Shown: positions 54,401-64,000 of the stretch, piece by piece
Layout: each line of letters starts with the position of its first letter
Numbering within the stretch: the first letter of the stretch is position 1
NCBI GenBank assembly: GCA_963920765.1
Contig: OY987250.1
Span: 12,578,409-12,642,408 of the forward strand
Source: Ulota crispa
Lineage: Eukaryota; Streptophyta; Bryopsida; Orthotrichales; Orthotrichaceae
Direction: 5' to 3'
DNA: 64,000 bases
The notes under the pieces: generated by a model
The model's database searches: none
What the model was told of the DNA's origin: nothing
Seen by the model: only the letters and a program-made list of their open reading frames with translations
Translations under genes and position numbers: made by a program

Positions 54401-55079
54401 AGATTTAGAAACATGCGGTTTGAAGAGTTTGAAAGGTTTTTGAGGGATGTGATAACCGAGGACGACGACGTACCGCGCCTGACTCGATCCAGCGCTCGCG
54501 CTGCTCACGACGATCGCGCTCCCAACGACCGTCATCAATTTTCACTCGCAAAAGCTTCCCACAGAAATCTGCACCATCGAGTTCCTCCGCAGCTCGCATG
54601 GCAGCAGCGTTAGGATCCCGGCCTCCGAAGAACAGAAAGCAGTAGCCCTTGTTCTTCTCGGGATCCTCGTGACTTCGTATGAAGATGATGTCGCGCACTG
54701 GCCCGCATTGCGTGAAAAACTCCTGCACTGCCGGCCTTTTCACGTGGTATGGCAAATTCCCTACGAACACCTTCCCGGGATCGCCAGCCAACGCTGGCTC
54801 CACTGTTGCTGATAATTCCGTCGCTTCTCTCAAAAGATAATTCCTGGTGGCCAACCCTTGCTTCGGTTTGCTCGGCAACGTGGCGGAATCGGACGTGAAC
54901 GCCACCGAGCAGCTCACATTCGGCCATTGTCGTGAGATTAGGGCAATTTGGGAAAACAAATTAGGTTTGAACTTACAAGCGTTTGAATGTTGTTGTTGTT
55001 GGCTCCAGCAGAACGGTTGCGGCATTTGCGAGCTGGACGCGCGCGTGTGACAGTCCGGCAGGTGGTGGTAATGCCCCAT
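48407..55079 (-). CDS. PPR4: RRM plus pentatricopeptide-repeat protein, PPR4 type, 881 aa, twelve exons
   Basis: Exons, 5' to 3': 54474-55079, 53689-53814, 53433-53560, 53173-53313, 52919-53005, 52637-52790, 52303-52362, 51691-52119, 50325-50620, 49943-50072, 49109-49481, 48407-48522. They sum to 2646 nt in one continuous frame. N-terminus (about 1-95) looks like a plastid transit region. An RRM spans about 103-181, with RNP2 KVFVGNLP and RNP1 NKGYCFLFF. Exons 3-11 encode many 35-residue PPR motifs (for example PNVHAYT, GLYNMMLDGYA, PTVVSYGCLINLYSK, VTYNILVNAFCK, HSYTSFTNACCK). The tail is acidic (EEYEEEWESEE). RRM plus PPR is the plan of maize PPR4 and its Arabidopsis orthologue, required for trans-splicing of plastid rps12 (established knowledge). 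The intron after exon 6 has a GC donor. Introns 1 and 8 carry TTAA elements. Confidence 0.9.
51047..51278. mobile_element. TTAA-bounded MITE, subfamily D (PPR4 intron 8)
   Basis: 232 bp from TTAACCCCTGAACGTCCC to GGGATGTTTAAGGGTTAA. The interior has GGCCGTACGTATGGCCGTAT, a small imperfect palindrome. Non-coding. Confidence 0.7.
53841..54303. mobile_element. TTAA-bounded MITE, subfamily F (PPR4 intron 1)
   Basis: 463 bp from TTAACCCATTAACGTCTGAT to GACGTTAATGGGTTAA. Contains a perfect 46-bp tandem duplication at 53895-53986 (unit starts TTCGTAGAGGGAGCATGTCA). Confidence 0.7.
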
Positions 55080-55439
55080 CCTGCCGACTAAATGTTATCC
55101 GAACTCCGCAATTCACAACCACATCGCTCCGCCACGACCATCTACCCTAATTCGCGTCAGTGCGCCTGTATCGTCGCAACACATTTCTGTTCTCGACACC
55201 GCAATAAAACCACCTCAATACACCAATTCGTGAACAGGATTTTGTACAGAAGTCATCAACATTTTTTCACAAATTTCGATACGTCGAGAGGAGCAATCTC
55301 TCAGAAATACTATGAAAAAAACGTACTGTAAGCTTTGTGAGAAAACCCCCTGAGACCTGGAAAGTAGACCAATTGGCAACTGGAGCTTATCCTCTTCTTC
55401 ATCGACGGTCTTAGACTCCTCATTCAACCCGGTGATAAG
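55080..55439. other. PPR4 5' flank
   Basis: Upstream region of PPR4. No convincing TATA box; no other gene. Confidence 0.4.
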
Positions 55440-55761
55440 GTAGTCTGCTCATATTCCGCCCATGCTCTAATCCCGCCCACCTTCTTAAATGTACCCTACT
55501 GGTACATGTCTTATTCATAGCCTTTCAACAATGTACATGAAACGAACATTTGAGAGGTGGGCGGTTTTAGAGCACTTATGACCTTTCCACTTCAAAATTT
55601 CATAACTAATTCCACAAAACTCCATGAAATATGAAAACACTTGGGATAGATGTCAATTCTTCTTGTCTTTCAAGAAAATTTTACTGAAAAACATTTCAAG
55701 AAGTTCTACCTCCCCAAAATTTGGTTTCAGTCCTTAGATGGTCAGTTTTCGAGCCTTCTAC
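55440..55761. mobile_element. MITE with GTAGGAGGCTC ends, copy 2
   Basis: Direct-orientation relative of 2889-3211 (shared CCTTTCAACAATGTACA, GACCTTTCCACTTCAAA, CATAACTAATTCCACAAA). Ends GTAGTCTGCTC and GAGCCTTCTAC are more diverged. Confidence 0.6.
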
Positions 55762-55799
55762 CTAGACTCTTTTTCTTCATTGACAGTCTTAGGTCATTC

Positions 55800-56164
55800 T
55801 TAACCCCTAACCATCCAAGAGGACAAAAATCATCCTTTCAATGCCAAAAACACACCTCGAGGGTGAAAAAAGATTTTTTTTTCAATTTTTTTTATTGAAA
55901 GTGGTTAGAGAGATGTGCCACATCACTGAATGCCAAAAATAGCTGCTTTCAGTGCCTCTATATTTTTTAAAACACCAATTTATAAAGAAATGTACAAGGT
56001 CCTTGTTGCCCTTTTTGTGAGGGCATGATACACTATTGACTTTTCCTTCTTTTGAGGAGAATATTATCTTGCTTGGACACATGCCACAGGCTATTCACTA
56101 CCCATGAACAGTGCACTCTCCTTGGTCTGAGCCACGGGTTCAGGGTCAGTCTTTTGAGGGTTTA
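55800..56164. mobile_element. TTAA-bounded MITE, subfamily A, copy 2 (inverted)
   Basis: Starts TTAACCCCTAACCATCCAAG; right end reads GGGTTTA instead of GGGTTAA, so slightly decayed. Interior is the reverse complement of 16210-16564. Confidence 0.65.
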
Positions 56165-56756
56165 CTCCTAAAGGACCAAAGAGCCCAATATGGCCAAATG
56201 GAGGTGTAAAAGTAGATAAAAAAAAGGCATTGCATGCTCAAGTTTTGGTCTGCCACTCAAGTCCAAATGGAGCTAAAAGTCCAACAAAACTTTTGGATCG
56301 GCTTGTTGTTTCTTGAAACCTCTAGATTTTGCACCCAAACATTTGAATCTACTATTTTTAATATTAAAACTATTATTGGGAGTGTATATAGGCATTGTAC
56401 ATTGCATTGTGGATGGAGGAATTTTGGATGGGATGGGTTGGAAGCTCACACACCCATGTATAGTTCTCTCAATTGGGCAAGGTTTTTGTAGCTCTAAAGT
56501 AGTGAGCCAGCTAGATCCACTTACTTTGAACGACCATAAATTTTGGATTTTTTTCCCATTTGAGGAGGTTTTTTTTTCCATCAAGTACAGCTAGACACGG
56601 TCTCATGGGATCATCCATTAGTTAATTTTTTTTTTGGGGAAAAAATCACATCAAAGTCTAGTATCCATATTGTGAACTGCTACCCAAATCAACAAATATG
56701 AGATTCTCAATGGTGGGGATTTTGCAAATTTACTTGGATTTGAAATCAAATTAGCC
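56165..56756. other. no gene seen
   Basis: AT-rich spacer between two TTAA elements; short opposing open frames only, no motif. Confidence 0.4.
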
Positions 56757-57681
56757 TTAACCCCTAAAGGACCATGGACTTTTTCTTGTGAAAAGACACT
56801 CAAAACTGCCACCTCTATGGCAAAGAGTAAAAAAGTTTGAAAATCGGGCATTTTGCATATTTGATTGTAGGATCTTGTGCTAGACTACTATAAGAATGTG
56901 TCATACAAAACTCAATAAATTTTGACCACACAAATTGGAAGATATTTGCATTTAAAAAGTAAAAAGCAACTTTTTTTGCACCTTGCTTGACTAGATTTTT
57001 TAACTTTGAACATTTTTAACTTAAAATTTTTGCACCATAGAGTTTGGAATTCTATTTTTGCATGGTGGGAAGTTAAATTGGGAATCTTGAGAAATTTTTT
57101 AAAAAAAGAATACTTAATTTTCATTCTTTAAAAAAATATTAGGTAGAAGAAGGTATGAGAATGAACAAAAACTTAAATTGCTAATAACCCTGCAATGGAA
57201 TTGAAACGCAATAATCCCAATGGTGAGATTGTTCTAGAAAGCAAACTTCACCCTCTCCAACAATTTTTTTGAAAAATGTTAAACTTGCATTCAAAAATGA
57301 AGTTTACAAGTTATTTTTCAAGAAGATGCTTGAGTTGCCCAAAAAACAAGATTGTCCATAACTTTCTCATAACTAGTCCAAATGGAATGATTCAAAGCTT
57401 CAGACGTACACAACAATATAATCTATAAGAAAAAAATTAATGCTTTTTTCAAGTTTTTATAAGAATCTTTTTTGCTGCCCCTAGTCCCCATATTTGTGCT
57501 TATTTGGGCATAACTTTTTCTCCCTGGCATCAATTAAAATAAAAATTATATTCCCTAGAAGCTAATTTGTTTTTCTATCTCCAAAAAAAGTTTCAAAAAA
57601 TTAGGACAAAAATTGAGGCCGTAGGTACCTGCCTGAAATCCCATTTGTCCCTTGTAGGGACAATGGTCCTTTAGGGGTTAA
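56757..57681. mobile_element. TTAA-bounded element, subfamily G, 925 bp
   Basis: Longest of the TTAA set: TTAACCCCTAAAGGACCATG at the left and CAATGGTCCTTTAGGGGTTAA at the right, a terminal repeat of about 20 bp with TTAA. The interior is AT-rich with no transposase frame. Parent type of the 93-bp derivative at 15102. Confidence 0.7.
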
Positions 57682-57836
57682 ACTTTTGATTTATAGTTGG
57701 GTATAGAATGACTGGACTAGATTATGTGAATACTTGTTCAACTTTCTAAAAAATGAGGGAATGTGCTGAAGGTTCCATATTGGAGGTATGCTAAATTTTC
57801 TTAGCAAGACGCTTAGGGATTAATGGGTTGACAATA

Positions 57837-58203
57837 CACTAAGAGCATAGCCAATGCACAAAAAATGTTAGACGCAACTTGCATTTTAGTGAGAGGGCTT
57901 GGAGTTGAGGCCTCCACTGCTTTGCCGCAACCAATTCTAGATAATGTAAAGAGACAATACAAGCTTCCATTCATGCTATTGTGAAGGTCTTTTTGGCCCA
58001 CGCTAGAATCCATAAAAGGAGAAGAAGAAATTGAAAAAGTGATACTAAAAGATGCAACACAAGAGGTAATGATGCAATGTGTTAGCGTTAGTGTGTGAGA
58101 AGAATGTTTCAACAAAGGCGTAAAAAATTGGCTTGTTTATTAGCCTTGCAATTCACTTTTCAGGTACTCTCTCCAGGGAAAGCAATGGAGATGCTCTAAG
58201 TGC
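57837..58203. mobile_element. MITE with GAGCATCTCCA-type ends
   Basis: Left CACTAAGAGCATAGCCAATGC; right GCAATGGAGATGCTCTAAGTG. Its minus strand has an unconvincing 100-codon frame. Ends resemble those of 18244-18556. Confidence 0.5.
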
Positions 58204-58699
58204 TGGTTCTCCCCCAAACATTGCATTGAAAGCATGTCATGGGAGTGGCTGGGCCATAACATAACATACATAGAGATGTGGACAAAAATATCCATTCCTC
58301 ACTCAAATCCCTTCCATGTAATTAATTTTTTACCAAATCTAAAACCAATTACATATTTTAAAAGCCTATTAAGGGGGAACACATGCATTAAATTTTGAAA
58401 AGTAGAGTATTCCAACTCTATGCCTTTAACCCATGCCAAGTGCAATTTTGCATTATCAAATACGCTACATTCATCAACTTTTAGTCTTCCACCAACAATT
58501 TTTTTTAGCTTTTAACCACCTTTTAAATCTTGAAATTGCCTCAACTTAAGCAAGCCTCTAGTAGATAGAAAGAGGGATACAATGCACTAAATTTTGACGT
58601 GAATCAAATTACTAAGGAGAAGTGTTAATAAAAAATCATTTAGAAAAATCATCAAATTATGATTCGAATGCTTTTAAAGTCAATACAATTCCATAGTTA
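58204..58699. other. intergenic, no gene seen
   Basis: AT-rich, no defined feature. Confidence 0.4.
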
Positions 58700-58842
58700 C
58701 ACTAGAAGAAATCCTACAATAAACGACTAGTTCACAATGACTACAAATGCCCTAAATGACTGTAATTGAGTCATTATATAGTTGTTTAAGACATTTGCAA
58801 TCGTCATACACCAATCATTTAGGATGATTTTTTCTTCTAGTG
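58700..58842. mobile_element. CACTA-type MITE, 143 bp
   Basis: CACTAGAAGAAATCCT at the left, TTTTTTCTTCTAGTG at the right; flanked by TTA on both sides as a 3-bp target duplication. Non-coding. Confidence 0.75.
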
Positions 58843-58912
58843 TTAGTTTAAAACCAACACATTTCCACTCCATTATTAGAACTTTCAACACATGTAATTC
58901 TAAATTTTAGAT

Positions 58913-59365
58913 TGGGGATTCATATGTCTACCACACCCTTTCAACTATTCTACCACACCCTTTCAACTATTCTACCACACCCTTGGGGTAAATTTTAGAT
59001 TTCTACCATCAAGTAGTCGAATTTGAGAATTTGGAATTCAGATTTGGACTTAGAGACCTTGATTTTGTCTAGAACCATAAAAAGAAGTTGTAATTGAACA
59101 ACACCCAATGAAAAAGCTTAGCTTGGGGGAAAAGTATAGTAATACTTTTCCCCCAACTAAAGCTTTTTCATTGGGTGTTGTTCAATTACAACTTCTTTTT
59201 ATGGTTCTAGACAAAATCAAGGTCTCTAAGTCCAAATCTGAATTCCAAATTCTCAAATTCGACTACTTGATGGTAGAAATCTAAAATTTACCCCAAGGGT
59301 GTGGTAGAATAGTTGAAAGGGTGTGGTAGAATAGTTGAAAGGGTGTGGTAGACACATCAATCCCC
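58913..59365. repeat. long near-perfect inverted repeat (arms about 220 bp)
   Basis: Left arm from GGGGATTCATATGTCTACC to GGGGGAAAAGTAT; right arm from ATACTTTTCCCCC back to GGTAGACACATCAATCCCC. The two arms match almost base for base with only a few bases between them at about 59139. Each arm carries three tandem copies of about 22 bp (CTACCACACCCTTTCAACTA). A transcript would fold into one long duplex. Confidence 0.8.
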
Positions 59366-59384
59366 TTTGAGATTTAGTGAAATA

Positions 59385-59739
59385 TTAACCCCTAAACGTT
59401 GGCCCAGACAAAAATCGTCCTTTGCCTCCAAAAAAAGCCATTGTGGCCCAAAAAAAATTGATTTTGGTCTGATTTCTTTTCAAAAGTGATCATAAATGCA
59501 TAGTGCACTATGGAAGGAAAAAATAAAATTCATCAAATACTCTCATGAATTCAGGTACCTCAAATTCAAAATCATTGAATTAGGTCTCAAGTTGCCTTTA
59601 TGGCAATTTTCATGGAATCAACATGTACTATTGACTTTTGCAATTTTCTGAGGCAATATTATTGGTGACTAGCTCCAAAATATTGTAGAAGGCAAAATCA
59701 GGGTAGGCCACGATGACCCAGCCAACTCTTAAGGGTTAA
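59385..59739. mobile_element. TTAA-bounded MITE, subfamily B, copy 3 (inverted)
   Basis: 355 bp from TTAACCCCTAAACGTTGGCC to CTCTTAAGGGTTAA. Interior is the reverse complement of the 17420 type (for example AAAAGTGATCATAAATG against CATGATTTATGATCACTT). It lies 20 bp from the long hairpin. Confidence 0.7.
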
Positions 59740-60745
59740 TGGTGTGGGAGGGGTGTGATTGGGGGATGGATCTTTGTGCCCCCATCTCTAACTTAATCCC
59801 TGAGTGCCCCATGCCCATGATCATGTCGCTACAAATTAGTGTTTTTTTTTAGGCAATAAAAAGCCTAAAAGCACCAAGCAAAAGAACCTTGCACCAGGCC
59901 CTATTAAAAAAAGTAGAGAAAATCATGGCAAAAAAGCCAGGCGTCAATTTCAAATCCCTTAAGGGCGGCCGGGGCATATCTGGGATGTAATAATTTTTTG
60001 TTGCAAAAGGCCAAAGTGGCGCATCACTTTTGCTAGGTGGCGCCTATCTCTTATCTCTCAAATTTCCAAAAAGCCTAAAATCCTCCGTAAGGCAGGTTTT
60101 TGAAGGCTCAGAGTCGCCAAATCTCCGCCTGTACATTTGTCTTGGTGCCCGACTTCACTTCCCGTTACTTCTCTTTGTTTTTGCTTGACGCCACTCTTGC
60201 TGCTTTCATTGCTCCTCCGTTGCCATATTCGCGATGGCGGTGTAAGTGTTGGCGCCAGATTGCAATCTTCCCTTCAAGGTGCAGTAGTTGAACTAGTAGG
60301 TTTAGTTTGTGTTTGTTGTTGCAATCTCAAATTTTGGATGCAATGTGCGTTTCCATGGATGGATCGTGGTTGTCGGGGACAGGTGGGCAACTTCAATGCT
60401 GCCGACAAGCGTTTCAAAATTCAAAATTGGCAGGTTTGTTCTTCATTGCAACACTAGCAGAGGATGTTTTTGCCTTCAATTTCTGTTTGTTGCTCTCTAG
60501 TTTGGTGACTTTGGTTACTTTCATCAACTCTATTGTGCCTATCTTGGGCCTCCAAAAATTGATGCTCAATGCTTTCATGGAGCTTGCTTGCCAAATCACA
60601 ATTTTTTGTCATTGTTGCACAAGATTAAGGGTCTTGCATTTAGGGTTTGCCCTTTGTCATTTCTCTTGCAAAGTCGGCTAGGTTGGGGTTTACGTGAATT
60701 TGCTTCCCTTTTGATTTTTTGAGTGTAGGTCACGATCTTCTAACA
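59740..60745. other. probable 5' region of the hAT-like element
   Basis: No certain gene. From about 60030 the sequence looks like a leader exon plus intron (GGCGGTGTAAGTGTTGG donor at about 60237; acceptor-like TTTTTTGAGTGTAG at about 60728) feeding the ATG at 60746. No terminal repeat identified. Confidence 0.35.
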
Positions 60746-63700
60746 ATGGATTCGGCTCAAGCTTCCGCTGGAGAAGGACAAGGTGTTTTTCCAGAGACGC
60801 AATTGGCTTTGTTGGCGTTGGTGCAAAAGCGTGGAGCTAAGTTGCTTGATCGGAAGCAGAAGAAGGAGGTTCAACAGAAGATGAGGGTTGAGGCCGCCGA
60901 GAGGAAGCATAAGCAGTAGCACCGCGTCTCGGAGGAGCAAGGCAAAAAGAGGGCCCGAGATCAAGTGACACTTTGAAAATTTTACACCACTTCATGGAAT
61001 TCTGAGAACCCGGGGCCGCTTGATCTCCAGGACCCAATGAAGTCCAAGGGTCCTTCATCAGTAGGAGAAAAGGTGGGCTATAGGGGTCGAAGCAACCTTG
61101 TCAAGTCTTGTTGACGCCTTTTGTATCTGAGGATACAAATTGTCCTATTTTTGCTTTTGTTTCAACCTCTATTTTTGCTTCTATTATTCGTGCAGGGTCC
61201 AATGGTTGTGTCATCTTGAGCTCAACACCTCCAATTCCAATCGTGTCTCTTTCTGACTCCCTTGCCAACCTGTGCAGTGAAGAAACTTCTGCTGTAGGAG
61301 CATTTGGGGATGTAGAGGAGGTGGCTGATTTGTCCGACAAGGACATGGAGGAGGAGGAAGAGATGGCCTTGGAGCCTCTCATTTGCTTTGGGAAGGCCAA
61401 TTACAACTTGACACACAAATTCCAATTGGAATGGTGTGCCAAGTGTCCGTGGGTGGAAATGGTGCTCACGCCGGAAGGGGAGGTGCACTTGGCAAGATGC
61501 TGAGTTTGCTCTGATGTGGGTAAGAAGCCTTGGCTGATGGCCGCAAAATGGGATACAATTAGTAAGCACAGTACGCGTAAAATTCACAAAAGTAACATGC
61601 TCCTGTTTGCTGCCAAACGACCAGCCTCGGTTTTGCAGCAGCTCAATGATTCAACCTCCATAGAGGCGCTGCGTAAGAGAGTTCAATTTGCTAGGTTGTT
61701 TCAATTCCTTTGTGCTGATAGGCCGATGTCTAAATTTGAGTCTCGGTTGAGTTTGTACTAGTTGCTGGAGACCCTGAACTGTCTTGGCATGCACTGGAGT
61801 GCAAGCGCTAGATGGTTGATGGCGAACACCATGTATTTGTTTGTCTAAGAACGCATGAAGGTCATGGTTAAAGCAGCAAATTACATAGCTATGACTTGTG
61901 ACGAGACTTCCGGTGTTGATAATTGCTCTTACATTGCCGTGCACATTTACGTCATGCAAGATTGAATTTGTGTGCCTTTGCTGATAACTTTGCAGAAACT
62001 TGAATCTGATGGGACATCAATAGACAACTTGACAGCCCTCTTGATGGGCGTTCTTGGAGTTTGTGGGTTGCTGGATCAGTCTAAAATCACAACCAAAATG
62101 GTTTGCTTTGGAGCTGATAGTGTGTCCACCTTCCAGGGATGTCGTACTGGAGTGACTATGCAATTGAAGGCTCGGTTTGCTCCACATGTCATTGGAGTTC
62201 ATTGCATGGGTCACCGAGTGAACTTGGCGGTTAAGACGCTAAGTAAACTTGACTTGTTTCATGTTGTGGAAGACTTGTGCAAATACTGCCACTCCTATTT
62301 TGCTCATTTCCCGCAAAGGCAGGTGGAGTTCAAGGCTTTGGCGCAGCTTGTGGAAACAAAGGGGCTGAAGCTACTTAGGAACGTCAGCACGTGGTGGATT
62401 TCCCTCATCTCTCCGCTCTGCCGCCTCTTAAGCAAGTACCACAGCATCACTTCCAAGCTCCGCTTGGATTCTCTCAACAAAGCAGAAACTGTAAGAAATC
62501 CCTCCCTTTGCTTTCTATTTTTTCCATTTGTATTTTTTGTTTTTGCACTTGTTCTTTTCTGGGTTTTTTGTTCATGGTTTACATTGGATGGAACTTGATT
62601 GATGCAGCAGAGCCTTTATGGAAAGGCGGCTGATTTGTTGGAGAAGAAGCTGGATCCTTACCACGTAGTGGGGATGATGTGTCTTTTGCCACTTCTTGAA
62701 GTTGTTGATGCTCTCATTCAATTTGCGCAGCAACGCAACGTTTATATTTGTGACTTTGTGGGAGCACTGCAAAAGTGCTTGGGGAAGCTCTTCGAGATGT
62801 ACAAGGGCCACGGCTCTGCTTTTGCAGATCCGGAATTTGAGCCTTTCAGTAACCTCCTTGACCTTTGCCATGACCAGATCTTACTCTCTTGGAGTAGTAT
62901 GGACCTAAATGACGTCTAGCATCTTCAATTTGTTCTGCACGGCAAGCAGGTTCCCGCAAAACATGAAGGAGCTGTTGTCACTAGAAAAGCTTGGAACTCT
63001 CTCATTGAAGGAGTGAAGAACGAATGTACTGGTAAGAATTTTTCCTAACTTTGTTTTTATATACTTTTTGGTTTCTTTTACATAGTCCATTCTTGTACTT
63101 TAAGAGGTGGAAGGTTGTGACACAATTGACAATGTCAAGACCAAGATTCAAGAGAAGGAATGTTGCCTAAAGCTCTATTGTATTTTGTAGGTTGTGGCTT
63201 CTTGAAAGGGATTATTTATTTTTATTTTTTGTAGCTTCCTTTAAGGCTGAAGCATTCCTGGATTTCATTTTGTGGCCTCTTGCAATGCTGAAGTAGCTTT
63301 GTTTTTCAGCTTTTTGTGCCTTCCTTGAAGGCTGAAGCACTTCCAATTTTTATTACTTCCATGGCTGCCCTAAAGATTGATGCATTTTTGGTTTTGTTGA
63401 TTTTAGGGCTTCTTGTAGGCTAAAGTATTTCTGGTTTTAAAGCTGTGTTGTATTTTGTAGGTTGTTGCTTCTTGAAAGGCTGAAGCATTTCTTTCTATTT
63501 GTTTTTTGTGGCTTCCTTTATGGTTAAAGCATTTTTGGATTTCTTCGTTTTGTGGTTTCTTTAAATGTTGAAGTAACTTTGTTTTTCTACTTTTTATGGC
63601 TTCTTTGAATGCTGCAGTACATTTGGTTTTTAGAATCTTGTGGCTTGAAGGAGGTTGAAGCACTTTTGATTTTCAATATTTTGTGCTGCCGTAAAGGCTG

Positions 63701-64000
63701 AAGCAATTCTGATTTTTTTAATTTTAGGGTTTCTTTGTAGGTTGAAGCATTTCTTGTTCTTTCTTGCAAGTACTGCCAATCAGTTGATCGAGGAGCTCAC
63801 TAGCCGATTCCCTGCGCATGATGTGCTTGACGCTTTAGGTGTTGTTTATCTTCAATATTGGAGGAAGAGTAATGCCAAGAAAACCTTTTGGAAGCATGTG
63901 GATGTCCTTATGAAATGCTATGTGGAGCCAAAGTGGATTGGAGAGGAGGATAATAGGCACCTTGTTCCAGCCTTGTTGAATTGTTTCCAGCTGGAATTGC
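60746..64000 (+). pseudogene. hAT-like transposase gene with N-terminal zinc-finger region, decayed and cut by the window end
   Basis: ATG at 60746 starts a charged N-terminus (KRGAKLLDRKQKKEVQQKMR) ending at TAG near 60917. Then 61190-62490 reads as a transposase: acidic stretch (MEEEEEMALEPL), zinc-finger-like WCAKCPWVEM with C-C-x-C and H-x4-H following, catalytic TCDETSGVDN (about 61900), FGADSVSTFQGCRTG with the second Asp, and HCMGHRVNLAVKTLSKL, the C-x2-H type hAT signature. An intron 62491-62607 and another from about 63030 (CTG|GTAAG) to about 63770 are clean. The last exon (63771-64000) is open to the edge. In-frame stops at 61501, 61759, about 61846, about 61963 and 62917 disable it. 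Confidence 0.65.
63190..63765. repeat. diverged tandem repeats, unit roughly 50-65 bp, in the hAT intron
   Basis: About ten variants of TTGTGGCTTCCTTGAAGG followed by CTGAAGCATTTCTGGTTTT. They end exactly before the acceptor CTTTCTTGCAAG of the last exon. Confidence 0.65.

Noticed and set aside
57813-58115. 100-codon minus-strand ORF
   Set aside because: It lies within a MITE-like element and has no recognisable motif.
60137-60681. Overlapping Cys/Leu-rich ORFs upstream of the hAT gene
   Set aside because: Three frames overlap with similar length, which indicates absence of stops by chance in a TTG-rich leader/intron region.
63190-63765. CRISPR-like array
   Set aside because: Repeats are diverged and without regular spacers; it is an intronic minisatellite in a plant genome.

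Overview
This is nuclear DNA of a land plant. It is AT-rich, genes are intron-split with GT-AG sites, and most of it is transposable elements and their decayed remains. The two genes I can name encode chloroplast-type proteins: a complete plastid-type methionine sulfoxide reductase B (three exons, 42097-44913, minus strand) and a complete RRM-plus-pentatricopeptide-repeat protein of the PPR4 type (twelve exons, 48407-55079, minus strand). The LINE, PIF/Harbinger, hAT and Ty3-type elements fit a plant. I cannot fix the lineage; the density of young and old repeats would suit a large-genome plant, but that is inference.

Layout, left to right. 1-1461: last part of an unrecognised Ser/Pro-rich protein gene on the plus strand. 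1462-5137: small inverted-repeat elements. 5138-13870: a decayed LINE (ORF1 with zinc knuckle, endonuclease, reverse transcriptase, C-terminal zinc domain) split by an old solo LTR at 10138-12039. 14188-19914: dense, partly nested MITEs surrounding a small gene for a secreted cysteine-rich peptide (15695-15931, minus), whose stop codon appears to be supplied by a MITE end. 19915-24894: AT-rich, almost no coding signal. 25640-40000: a PIF/Harbinger-type element with convergent ORFs (transposase on plus, Myb/SANT-like ORF1 on minus), both decayed, split by a full-length young Ty3-type LTR retrotransposon (27509-38079) with 2160-bp LTRs that look identical and intact gag and pol. 40579-40683: a lone good-looking exon. 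42097-55079: MSRB and PPR4 with MITE-loaded introns. 55440-59739: more MITEs and a very long near-perfect hairpin. 60746-64000: a decayed hAT-like transposase gene running off the window end.

The most interesting pattern is a set of eleven short elements, all bounded by TTAA on both sides with ends reading TTAACCC...GGGTTAA (one has a degenerate end). They have several unrelated interiors and some lie in introns of PPR4 and MSRB. TTAA target duplications with CCC-starting termini are the signature of piggyBac-type transposition, which is not a usual plant superfamily. Other points of note are a tRNA-like (pol III box A/B) segment built into the LTR family, retrotransposon insertion inside the Harbinger ORF1 reading frame, a GC-AG intron in PPR4, and the cysteine-rich peptide gene.
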